A stretch of 64,000 bases of DNA from Myxococcales bacterium (GTDB taxonomy: Bacteria; Myxococcota_A; Bradymonadia; UBA7976; UBA1532), in assembly GCA_020633435.1 (NCBI GenBank), contig JACKDP010000003.1:837161-901160 (forward strand), written 5' to 3'. Positions 1 to 7,504 of the stretch are shown piece by piece; the stretch's first letter is position 1, and every line of letters starts with the position of its first letter. Both the position numbers and the translations under genes were made by a program. Below the pieces are notes generated by a model. That model was not told the origin of the DNA and made no database searches. It saw nothing but the letters and a program-made list of their open reading frames with translations.

Positions 1-1703
1 TCAGCTACTGCACCCTCGATCTGTCGGGGGGGCCGGCCGTCACGCTGCCCGAGCCCCTGATCATCTACTCGACGCGCTCGCCCCGCAGCCTGCCGCCGGC
101 CGATGGGAGCGACCAGCGCGCCCACACCGTCGACTTCGGCCAGGGCCTGCAGGTGGACGTCGTGCCCGGGCGGCTGTACGGCGGCAGCGGCAGCCCCTAC
201 GACGCCCTGACCGCCCGCCGGGTCGATCCGGGCTCCCCCGGTCTGTGCTTCCCCGACGCGGTGGCCGGCTTCGACGGGCTGTATGCCTTCTCCCCGGAGG
301 CCGACGTGGACGGGGAGGGCCTGTCGCTGCGCATCGCGACCGACGAGCCGCCGCTGACGGCGGTGGCGCTCTACGTCCTCGGGGGCCTCGGCTGCACGGA
401 CGCGGCCGGCGAGCTCATCCCCGAGGCCGGCTGGATGGACTTCGGCACGGGCATCGTGGGCGATGACGGCTACATCCACGTGGGCGGCGACAGCGGCCTG
501 CCCTGCCTGTCGTGGCTGGGCTACCGCGTCATCCGCCGCGGCGAGGATCGCGCCCCGCCGCCCCCTGGCGCGGTGCCCCCCGAGGACGAGCGGGACGATC
601 CGCCCCTGAGCCAGATCCCGCCGGCCGGCGGCGGGGATGGCGATCCCGCCCCGCCGCCGCCCGATCCGGGCGAGGAGGACGCGCCCCCGGTGCCGCCGCC
701 GTCGGATCCCCCGGCGGATCCGCCCGCCGATCCCCCGCCGACGGATCCGCCGCCGGCCAACCCGCCGCCGGCCAACCCCCCGGCGGGCGGCGACTGCGTG
801 TACCCGCCGGCCGCGGGCATCAACCTGGGCGGCACCATGCCCGACGTGGAGTGGCCCGACGCGGTGGACGAGAGCGGCAACCGCGTGGGCTTCTCGCTGC
901 GCGCCTTCCACTGCGATCCGGCCTACGAGCGCTACAGCGTGGTGGCGTTCGTGGTGTCGACGGGCTGGTGCTCGGCCTGCCCGCAGTACCTGCGCCAGGT
1001 GGCGAGCCAGGCCCAGGCCATCCGCCAGGCGGGGGGGCTGCTGGTCATCGAGGAGTCGGAGGACTCGGGCTACAACCCCATCGACAGCCCGGGCGCCGCG
1101 CGCTTCCTCGACCGCCTCATCGGCAACGCCCCCGGCCTGCGGGTCGGCGGCGGCTCGAGCCGGCCGTCCGTGCAGCTCCTCGCGCGCTCGAACATCGTGC
1201 AGGCCTACCCCGCGGCGTTCGTGGTCCGGCGCCGTGACATGCGCGTCATCGCGGAGCTGCGGTCGGCCCCGGGGGGCATGCCCATCGACCAGATCGCCGC
1301 CAACCCGGATCGCGACTGGGGCGCCGGCGCCGACGCGCCGCCGCGCTGCGGGCCCGCCGACGAGGAGCCCCAGGAGCCCAACAACAGCGCGGCCCAGGCG
1401 GGGGCCCTGGCGGCCGGCCAGTCGGTGAGCGGCGGCGTCTGCGGGGCCGACATGGACTTCTACCGCGTCAACCACGCGGGGAGCTGGACGCTGGACCTGC
1501 GCTTCCGGCACGCCGACGGCGATCTGGACGTCTACGTCTGGGACACCGCGCGCAACGCCCCGCTGCAGAACGGCAACCAGCGGGTCGGCTCCGACTCGAA
1601 CACCGACAACGAGAGCTTCAGCTACCAGGGGCCGGCCACCATCGCCGTGGTGGGCTACCGGGGCGCCACGGCCCGCTACACGCTGGCGCTGACGGGGCGG
1701 TAG
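1..1703 (+). CDS. Secreted thioredoxin-fold protein with Pro-rich linker and C-terminal PPC domain (5' partial)
   Basis: The frame is open from the first complete codon at position 3, so the true start lies upstream of the window; the GTG at 153 is internal. The first ~180 codons are an unrecognised, probably beta-rich region. A long Pro/Asp/Ala linker (about 555-785) leads to a thioredoxin-like domain with active-site motif WCSACPQY (about 965-990), a CxxC redox pair. A C-terminal bacterial pre-peptidase (PPC) domain begins at the EPNNS motif (about 1375) and runs to the stop. PPC domains usually occur on exported proteins, so an extracytoplasmic oxidoreductase role is inferred. The next gene starts 4 bases later and is also exported, suggesting co-transcription. 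The substrate is unknown. Confidence 0.8.
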   Translation, partial: SYCTLDLSGGPAVTLPEPLIIYSTRSPRSLPPADGSDQRAHTVDFGQGLQVDVVPGRLYGGSGSPYDALTARRVDPGSPGLCFPDAVAGFDGLYAFSPEADVDGEGLSLRIATDEPPLTAVALYVLGGLGCTDAAGELIPEAGWMDFGTGIVGDDGYIHVGGDSGLPCLSWLGYRVIRRGEDRAPPPPGAVPPEDERDDPPLSQIPPAGGGDGDPAPPPPDPGEEDAPPVPPPSDPPADPPADPPPTDPPPANPPPANPPAGGDCVYPPAAGINLGGTMPDVEWPDAVDESGNRVGFSLRAFHCDPAYERYSVVAFVVSTGWCSACPQYLRQVASQAQAIRQAGGLLVIEESEDSGYNPIDSPGAARFLDRLIGNAPGLRVGGGSSRPSVQLLARSNIVQAYPAAFVVRRRDMRVIAELRSAPGGMPIDQIAANPDRDWGAGADAPPRCGPADEEPQEPNNSAAQAGALAAGQSVSGGVCGADMDFYRVNHAGSWTLDLRFRHADGDLDVYVWDTARNAPLQNGNQRVGSDSNTDNESFSYQGPATIAVVGYRGATARYTLALTGR

Positions 1704-1707
1704 ATCC

Positions 1708-2901
1708 ATGAAACGCTTGCTGATTTTCGGCCTGTGCGCCGTGTGGAGCTGCGGCCCCCGCGACCTGGACGACGGCGGGGTGGTGGTGCCGACGCCCGGC
1801 ATCGAGGCGGGCGGCCCGTGCGGCGGCCTGGACCACCGCGGCGCCTGCCGGGGCGACGTCGCCATCTGGTGCGACGGCGAGGTGGAGCGGCGGGTCGACT
1901 GCGCCCTCGTCGACAAGACCTGCGGCTGGGTGAACGACGAGCAGGGCTTCTACTGCGGCGGCGATCCCAACGGGGCCGCCGAGCTGGACGGGCCGGTGGA
2001 CGGGTGCGCGGGCGTGGACGGCGCCGGGCGCTGCCAGGGGGCCTCGCTGCTCTGGTGCGGCGGCGGCGTCCTGCGCCGCCTCGACTGCGCGGCGGCCGGG
2101 GCGGTCTGCGCCTGGCTGGACGGGGAGGACGCCTACGCCTGCGTCCCGGAGGCCGATGGAGCGCCCCCGCCCCCCGCCGATCCGCCCGGCGCGCCGGCCC
2201 CGCCGGCCGACGAGCCGCCGGCCGACGAGCCGCCGCCCCCGGCTCCGCCCGCGGGCGACCTGCCGAGCCCTGGCGATGCCTGCGGTGACCTGGACTACCG
2301 CGGCGAGTGCCACGACGAGACGGCGTACTGGTGTGATGACGGCGTGGTGAACAGCCGCGCCTGCGGCGCCCAGGGCTGCGGCTGGGTCAACGAGCAGATC
2401 GGCTTCTACTGCGGCGGCGTGGGCGAGGGCCCGGGTGGCGACGGGGGCGGCGATCCCCCGCCGGCCCCCCCGCCCGCCGAGCCGCCCCCCGCGGAGCCGC
2501 CCGCCAGCGAGGACGACTGCGGCACCGCCGAGGAGGCCGAGACCGTCCGCCTGGCCAACGCCAGCCGCGCCCAGAGCGGCCTGCGCGCCCTGACCTGCGA
2601 CGCCACCATGCGCGCCGCCGCCCGCGCCCACAGCCAGGACATGTGCGACAACGGGTACTTCTCCCACACGGGCCGCGACGGCAGCCAGCCGTGGGACCGC
2701 ATGCGGCGGGCGGGGGCGCAGTTCGGCGCCGCCGGCGAGAACATCGCCTGGGGCTATGGCTCCCCCGACGCCGTCCACACGGGCTGGATGAACAGCGCTG
2801 GCCACCGGGCGAACCTGCTGGGCAACGGCTGGCGGCGCATCGCCGTGGGCTACGTGGCCTGCGGCGGCCAGCCGTACTGGACGCAGGTCTTCGCCGACTG
2901 A
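1708..2901 (+). CDS. CAP/SCP-domain lipoprotein with Cys-rich N-terminal repeats
   Basis: 397 residues. The N-terminus has a short hydrophobic signal ending in WSCG, a plausible though non-canonical lipobox, so outer-membrane or surface anchoring is inferred. Three Cys-rich units follow (about residues 28-90, 95-152 and 190-235). They share the pattern CGGLDxRG, WCDDG/WCGGG, CGWVN and FYCGG, and are split by Pro/Ala/Glu linkers. Residues about 265-397 form a CAP (SCP/PR-1) domain with motifs HSQDMCDNGYFSHT, GENIAWG and WMNSAGHRANLL, including its conserved His and Glu. The start ATG is 4 bases after the upstream stop. Bacterial CAP proteins are secreted, but their biochemical role is generally unsettled. 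The Cys units were not matched to a named family. Confidence 0.85.
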   Translation: MKRLLIFGLCAVWSCGPRDLDDGGVVVPTPGIEAGGPCGGLDHRGACRGDVAIWCDGEVERRVDCALVDKTCGWVNDEQGFYCGGDPNGAAELDGPVDGCAGVDGAGRCQGASLLWCGGGVLRRLDCAAAGAVCAWLDGEDAYACVPEADGAPPPPADPPGAPAPPADEPPADEPPPPAPPAGDLPSPGDACGDLDYRGECHDETAYWCDDGVVNSRACGAQGCGWVNEQIGFYCGGVGEGPGGDGGGDPPPAPPPAEPPPAEPPASEDDCGTAEEAETVRLANASRAQSGLRALTCDATMRAAARAHSQDMCDNGYFSHTGRDGSQPWDRMRRAGAQFGAAGENIAWGYGSPDAVHTGWMNSAGHRANLLGNGWRRIAVGYVACGGQPYWTQVFAD

Positions 2902-2942
2902 ACCTCTGGATTTCCGAGCGGTTTCAAGTAGATTGCCGCCCC

Positions 2943-3602
2943 ATGCGGCTCCCCGACTCCGTGCTCGTGGCCTTCCTCTGGCGGTACGTCTGCCACGCCG
3001 TGATGATCGGCCTCGCCCTGCTCAACGAGGCGCGGCCGGCGCCCTCCCTGCCCGACGTCATGCTCGACCTGGTGCCGCGCGTCGACTGGATCGCCCAGCA
3101 CAACTACCACCTCTGGCTCGTGTGCTATCTGCCGCCCGCCCTGTGGCTCTGGCGGCAGGACCGCGCGGCGTTCGTGCACTTCCTCTACGTGGGCGGGGTC
3201 TTGAGCCTGCTGCGGGGCCTGACGGTGGGGCTGACCGGCCTGGGGCCGGTGGAGGGCCCCGATCTGAACGCCGGGGTGGACGGCGCGACGCTCTGGCAGG
3301 CCTGGCTGGCCCTCGTCAACCCGGTCGAGGCCCTGATGGGGGACGCCCCCCACGTACACCTCACCAAGGATCTGTTCTTCTCCGGCCACACGGCGACCAC
3401 GTTTCTGCTCTGGTTGTATTGCCGTGGGCGCCCGGTGCTCGGCTGGATCACACTCGTGGCTCACGTTTTCATCGTGAGTGTGGTATTCGCCGCGCGTTTG
3501 CACTACACGGTCGACGTAATCGGGGCCTGGGCCATCACGTACAGCCTGCATGGGCTGGCCGTGCGGCGCTGGCCGCCCGGACCGTCGCGTTCGAAGAGGT
3601 GA
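2943..3602 (+). CDS. PAP2-like / sphingomyelin-synthase-like integral membrane phosphotransferase
   Basis: 219 residues from the ATG at 2943. The open frame extends further upstream, but that part overlaps the CAP gene. It has several hydrophobic segments and two catalytic motifs of the lipid phosphatase/phosphotransferase superfamily: FFSGHTATTFLL (about residues 142-153) and HYTVDVIGAW (about 183-192). The order KDLFFSGHT then HYTxDV resembles the PAP2_C family that contains eukaryotic sphingomyelin synthases, more than classical PAP2 phosphatases. It probably acts on a lipid headgroup in the inner membrane; the substrate is not inferable. The GNAT gene follows after 3 bases, suggesting co-transcription. 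Confidence 0.75.
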   Translation: MRLPDSVLVAFLWRYVCHAVMIGLALLNEARPAPSLPDVMLDLVPRVDWIAQHNYHLWLVCYLPPALWLWRQDRAAFVHFLYVGGVLSLLRGLTVGLTGLGPVEGPDLNAGVDGATLWQAWLALVNPVEALMGDAPHVHLTKDLFFSGHTATTFLLWLYCRGRPVLGWITLVAHVFIVSVVFAARLHYTVDVIGAWAITYSLHGLAVRRWPPGPSRSKR

Positions 3603-3605
3603 TGC

Positions 3606-4085
3606 ATGGCTCGGATTCGAGCGATCACGGCCGATGAGGTTCGGCCGCTGCGGCAGCGGATCCTGCGGCCGCACCAGCGAGAGAGCGCGCTGGTGTACGC
3701 CGGAGACGCCGCGCCTGACACGCTGCATGCGGGGGCTTTCGAGGACGGGGAGCTGGTGGGCATCGCCAGCATCTTCCTGGAGCCGCCTGAGTACAACGTG
3801 ACCCACCCGGCGGCCTGGCGGCTGCGCGGCATGGCCACGCTGCCGGAGTACCGCGGCAAGGGGCTGGGGCGCCTGCTCCTGACCGCCTGCCTGCGGCACG
3901 CCTCCGCCGAGGGCGGTCGGCTGGCCTGGTGCAACGCCCGCGTGTCGGCCATCGGCTTCTACCGGCGGCTGGGCTTCGAGCAGCTCGGCGCCGTGTTCGA
4001 GCTGCCGGCCATCGGCCCCCATGTGCTGATGGAGCGCCCCCTCCAGGGCTTCTCGGCGGCCGACCGCGTCTTCATGCAGGGCTGA
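3606..4085 (+). CDS. GNAT family N-acetyltransferase
   Basis: 159 residues, typical of a single GNAT domain. The acetyl-CoA binding motif A is clear: LRGMATLPEYRGKGLGRLLL (around residues 76-95), with the RGxGLG pyrophosphate loop. The C-terminal part has the usual IGFYRRLGFEQLG strand-helix. The start ATG lies 3 bases after the preceding membrane gene, so the two are probably co-transcribed. The substrate cannot be read from the sequence; small-molecule amine acetylation is the default family role. It ends 9 bases before the convergent gene on the other strand, with no obvious terminator hairpin between. Confidence 0.85.
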   Translation: MARIRAITADEVRPLRQRILRPHQRESALVYAGDAAPDTLHAGAFEDGELVGIASIFLEPPEYNVTHPAAWRLRGMATLPEYRGKGLGRLLLTACLRHASAEGGRLAWCNARVSAIGFYRRLGFEQLGAVFELPAIGPHVLMERPLQGFSAADRVFMQG

Positions 4086-4094
4086 CCGCGCGGC

Positions 4095-4832
4095 CTACCG
4101 CAGATACTCCCGGGCCAGGCGGCCCAGCGTGCGGGCCCCGCCCGCGCCCAGCCGCACCACCAGCGCGTCGGCCTGGGTGCGGACGTCCTCGATGGGCCCA
4201 CCCCCCTGCGTGCGCACGGCGCGGGCGATGCCGGCGTCCACCTGGTCGTGGACGAGGCGCCCGTAGAACGGCACGTCCAGCACGTCCAGGCTGCCCACCA
4301 CCAGATCGTGCACGTCGACGCGGACGGCCCCCGGGGCCCAGCCCCCGGAGACGCCGAGCTGCACGTTGAGGTGCTCGGCGCCGTCCAGGTACGGGGCCGT
4401 GAACCGCAGCCGCAGCACGCCGCCCGCCACCTGCGCGTCCACCAGCACATGGTCGAGATCCACGGCGCGCAGGCGGAGCCCCTGCAAAAAGCCCATGGGA
4501 TCAGGCACTTCCGTGAGGGCGGCGAGGGCCTGCTGGCGGCCCTGCTCCAGCAGCGCGCGGACCTCGGGGTGCTTGAGGGCCCGCTGGGCGATGTAGGTGA
4601 GCTCGGGGTCGTGCAGGCGCAGGACGCGGTCCCCCTCGGCCTGCTCGGCCTTCAGGGCGAGGTCCTGCACCGTGCGCGGGTCGCGGCTCACGGGGGCCAC
4701 GGCGAGGGGCTCGGGCACGGCCAGGTTCTCCCGCACGGCGCGGATCTGGCGCCACGTCAGGAACACCACCACGGCGGCGAGGAGGAGGGTGCCGAGGCAG
4801 CCCCACTTCAGGATGCGCTTGAGGCGTTGCAT
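4095..4832 (-). CDS. Membrane-anchored protein of unknown function
   Basis: 245 residues from the ATG at 4832; a GTG 21 bases upstream is possible but has no better ribosome-binding site. A short basic N-terminus (MQRLKRILK) precedes one strong transmembrane helix at about residues 10-30. The rest should lie in the periplasm. It is rich in Ala, Val, Asp and Arg, with an alternating hydrophobic pattern that suggests a beta-rich fold after residue 120. I recognise no catalytic motif or family. The gene is convergent with the GNAT gene and divergent from the sigma factor gene, sharing the region 4833-5014 with it. Confidence 0.6.
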   Translation of the reverse strand: MQRLKRILKWGCLGTLLLAAVVVFLTWRQIRAVRENLAVPEPLAVAPVSRDPRTVQDLALKAEQAEGDRVLRLHDPELTYIAQRALKHPEVRALLEQGRQQALAALTEVPDPMGFLQGLRLRAVDLDHVLVDAQVAGGVLRLRFTAPYLDGAEHLNVQLGVSGGWAPGAVRVDVHDLVVGSLDVLDVPFYGRLVHDQVDAGIARAVRTQGGGPIEDVRTQADALVVRLGAGGARTLGRLAREYLR

Positions 4833-4960
4833 CGGCCCAGCGTACCGAAGCACGACTTCGACGTCAGTCCCCTGGCGCCGATGTCATGGGGTCGATTGTC
4901 CCCACCGCGCCGAGGGCGCTTCGCAGGCCGATCCACCGTGCCGATCCGACCGCCTGAAGC

Positions 4961-4976
4961 TGGCACGCACATTGCG
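4961..4976 (+). promoter_or_regulatory. Sigma-54-type (-24/-12) promoter
   Basis: TGGCACGCACATTGCG matches the sigma-54 consensus TGGCACG-N4-TTGC at every conserved position except the last W. The invariant GG (4962-4963) and GC (4974-4975) are separated by exactly 10 bases. The expected transcription start, about 12 bases downstream, is near 4987, leaving a leader of about 28 bases to the ATG at 5015. No enhancer site was identified. It lies in the correct orientation in the intergenic region before the sigma-70 family gene. Confidence 0.7.
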
Positions 4977-5014
4977 TAGAGCGGCCCGCGTTGCAGTTTG
5001 CCCGGAGGGTCCCC

Positions 5015-6334
5015 ATGGCTAGCGCTCGGGTCGAAGAAGTGGACGTGGTCGGCATGTACCTCTCTCGCATCGGGCAGGCGCGCCTGCTCGACCGCGAGAA
5101 GGAGGTCGAGATCTCCATGGCGATCGAGGCGGCCCGCGCCGAGGTCCTCGACGCCCTGCTCGCGCACGAGATCGGCGTGAAGGCGTTCATCGCGCTGCCC
5201 GGCGAGATCAGCAAGGGCCGCCCGGCCCGGCAGATCCTCGACAGCGGGGGGCGCGACGATCCCGCCGCGGTGGATCAGCTCAAGCAGGCCGCCCGCAAGC
5301 TCGGCACGCTCCAGAAGGCGCGGGGCAAGGTGGGGCGCGGCGGCAAGGTCCGCGACGTGGACGCGGATCTGCGGGCCACCGCCATCGAGATGAACCTGCA
5401 GTGGCGCACGGTGGACGGCATCGCCGACCAGCTCGCCGCCCAGCGCGACGATCTGCGCACCTGGCACCGCTTCGTGGCCGAGACCGAGGGCGTGGCCCAG
5501 GAGCGCGCGCTGCGCCAGGTCGCCCGCCTGGAGGAGCGCCTCGGCATCGACTTCGAGTCCCTCAACGAGATGGTGGGGCGCGTCCGCCAGGCCCAGCGCA
5601 AGCTGTGCCGCCAGAAGGACCGGATGATCGTCGCCAACCTGCGCCTGGTGGTGAGCATCGCCAAGCGCTACCGCGGCCGCGGCCTGCCCCTCGCCGACCT
5701 GCTGCAGGAGGGCAACCTGGGCCTGATGCGTGCGGTGGAGAAGTTCGAGTACCAGCGCGGCCACAAGTTCAGCACCTACGCGACCTGGTGGATCCGCCAG
5801 GCCATCACCCGCTCCATCGCCGATCACGGCCGCACGGTGCGGCTGCCCGTCCACCAGCACGACCTCATCACCAAGATCCGCGCCGTGGGCCGGGTGATCG
5901 AGGCCGAGCGGGGCGAGCCGGCGACGGTCGAGGAGATCGCCGAGCGCCTGGAGATGGACCCGGTGAAGGTCCAGGAGACGCTGGATCTGGGTCGCGTGCC
6001 CCTCTCGCTGGACCACCCGGTGGGCGAGGATGACGCCACCCTGGGCGACTTCATCGAGGCCGAGGACATCGAGACCCCCACCGATCGCGCCAGCCACCGG
6101 CTGCTGCGCGACGCCGCCGCCGAGGCCCTCGACAGCCTCAGCCCGCGCGAGTCGCGGGTGCTGCGCCTGCGCTTCGGCATCGGGGTGCGGCAGGGCTACA
6201 CGCTGGAGGAGGTGGGCGAGGTCTTCGACCTGACCCGCGAGCGCATCCGCCAGATCCAGGCCCAGGCCCTGCGGGCGCTGCGGCACTCCCCCCGCGCCGA
6301 GGCCCTCAAGGACCACTTCGAGGAGAGCGCCTGA
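5015..6334 (+). CDS. RpoD-like sigma-70 family RNA polymerase sigma factor
   Basis: 439 residues from the ATG at 5015, with GGAGG at 5004-5008. Region 1.2 is at the N-terminus (VGMYLSRIGQARLLDREKE). A spacer of about 150 residues follows, then region 2 (IVANLRLVVSIAKRYRGRG, LLQEGNLGLMRAVEKFEYQR, YATWWIRQAITRSIADHGR). Region 3 is next, then region 4 with a helix-turn-helix (YTLEEVGEVFDLTRERIRQ). Region 1.1 is absent and the protein is shorter than typical housekeeping RpoD. A group 2 (RpoD-paralogous) factor is therefore more likely than the primary sigma. Region 2.4 looks normal, so a sigma-70-like -10 specificity is expected. The upstream sigma-54-type promoter suggests a sigma cascade. Confidence 0.93.
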   Translation: MASARVEEVDVVGMYLSRIGQARLLDREKEVEISMAIEAARAEVLDALLAHEIGVKAFIALPGEISKGRPARQILDSGGRDDPAAVDQLKQAARKLGTLQKARGKVGRGGKVRDVDADLRATAIEMNLQWRTVDGIADQLAAQRDDLRTWHRFVAETEGVAQERALRQVARLEERLGIDFESLNEMVGRVRQAQRKLCRQKDRMIVANLRLVVSIAKRYRGRGLPLADLLQEGNLGLMRAVEKFEYQRGHKFSTYATWWIRQAITRSIADHGRTVRLPVHQHDLITKIRAVGRVIEAERGEPATVEEIAERLEMDPVKVQETLDLGRVPLSLDHPVGEDDATLGDFIEAEDIETPTDRASHRLLRDAAAEALDSLSPRESRVLRLRFGIGVRQGYTLEEVGEVFDLTRERIRQIQAQALRALRHSPRAEALKDHFEESA

Positions 6335-6337
6335 TCG

Positions 6338-7504
6338 TCAGGCGGCGCGGCCCGGCTCGAAGGCCCGGATGGCCGCGACGACCTCGTCCTGCTCGGCCTC
6401 GGTGAGGGTGGGGAAGAGGGGCAGCGCGAACGACGCGCGGTCCGCCACCCAGGCGCCGGGGCAGTCCTCGGCGCACAACCCCATGGATTCCCGATAGAAA
6501 TCCAGCATGTGCACGGCGTGGGTGCCGGGCCGCGTCTCGATGCCGAGGGCGCCGAGGTGCGCCATGAGCCGGTTGCGGCCGGCGTGCAGGGCGTCGACGT
6601 GGGCGAGGTCGGGGGCCTGGGGGCGGTAGAGGCAGACGTAGGCCTGCCAGCCGTGGACGCCGCCCGCGGGCTCGGCGGGCAGGCCCAGCCAGTCGACGTC
6701 GGCGAGCAAGGCGTTGTAGCGCGCGGCCAGGGCGGCGCGGCGCGCGTGCAGGCGGGCGGCCTTGGCCATCTGCGTCACGCCGAGGGCCCCCTGGAAGTCG
6801 GTCATCCGGTAGTTGAAGCCGAGGTGGGGGAAGTCGCCCATGAGGAAGGGCGCGCGGCCCGGCACGCCCACGCCGCCGTGGCTGCGCTGGGCGCGGAGGC
6901 GGGCGTCCACCGCGGGATCGGCGGCCAGGACCATGCCGCCCTCGCCCGTCGTCACGGCCTTGCGGGGGTGGAAGCTGAAGACCCCGGCGTCACCGAAGGT
7001 GCCCACATGGCGGCCGCCGACGCGGGCGTCGAGGCCGCAGGCGGCGTCCTCGACGACGAGGGCCCCGGGGGCCAGGGCGGCGACGGCGTCCAGATCGGCG
7101 GGCAGGCCGAAGAGGTGGACGGGCATCACCGCCTTCACGCCGCCGCGGGCCGCGCGCGCCAGGGCGTCGGGGGCCAGGTTGAAGGTGGCCACGTCCACGT
7201 CCGCGAAGACGGGGGTGGCGCCGCAGTACAAGACGGCGTTGGCGGTGGCGACCCAGGTGAGGGCGGGCACCACCACGCGGTCGCCGGGGCCCACGCCGAG
7301 GGCGGCCAGGGCCAGGTGCAGGCCGGTGGTGGCCGAGCTGCACGCGGCGGCCCGGGGCGCGCCGGTGTAGGCGGCGAAGGCGGCCTCGAAGGCGGCGACG
7401 TGGGGCCCCTGGACCACCCAGCCCGTCTCCAGCGGGGCGAGCAGGGCGGCGCGGTCGTCGTCGTCGAAGACGGGGCGGGCGAGGGGGATGCGGGGGCCGC
7501 TCAC
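6338..7504 (-). CDS. DegT/DnrJ/EryC1/StrS family PLP-dependent sugar aminotransferase
   Basis: 388 residues, the normal length for the family. The Schiff-base Lys lies in FSFHPRKAVTTGEGG (about residue 180). The upstream VVEDAACGLDA motif carries the Asp that binds the pyridine nitrogen. AACSSATTGLHLALAALG near residue 55 is the phosphate-binding region. These enzymes transfer an amino group from glutamate to a keto-sugar nucleotide and usually serve O-antigen, exopolysaccharide or glycosylation pathways. It starts with a GTG that overlaps the stop of the HEAT-repeat gene by 4 bases and is last in a four-gene operon. No other sugar-nucleotide genes are adjacent, so its pathway is unknown. Confidence 0.92.
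   Translation of the reverse strand: MSGPRIPLARPVFDDDDRAALLAPLETGWVVQGPHVAAFEAAFAAYTGAPRAAACSSATTGLHLALAALGVGPGDRVVVPALTWVATANAVLYCGATPVFADVDVATFNLAPDALARAARGGVKAVMPVHLFGLPADLDAVAALAPGALVVEDAACGLDARVGGRHVGTFGDAGVFSFHPRKAVTTGEGGMVLAADPAVDARLRAQRSHGGVGVPGRAPFLMGDFPHLGFNYRMTDFQGALGVTQMAKAARLHARRAALAARYNALLADVDWLGLPAEPAGGVHGWQAYVCLYRPQAPDLAHVDALHAGRNRLMAHLGALGIETRPGTHAVHMLDFYRESMGLCAEDCPGAWVADRASFALPLFPTLTEAEQDEVVAAIRAFEPGRAA

Noticed and set aside
4991..5014. TTG start for the sigma factor
   Set aside because: The ribosome-binding site GGAGG at 5004-5008 lies inside it and fits the ATG at 5015.
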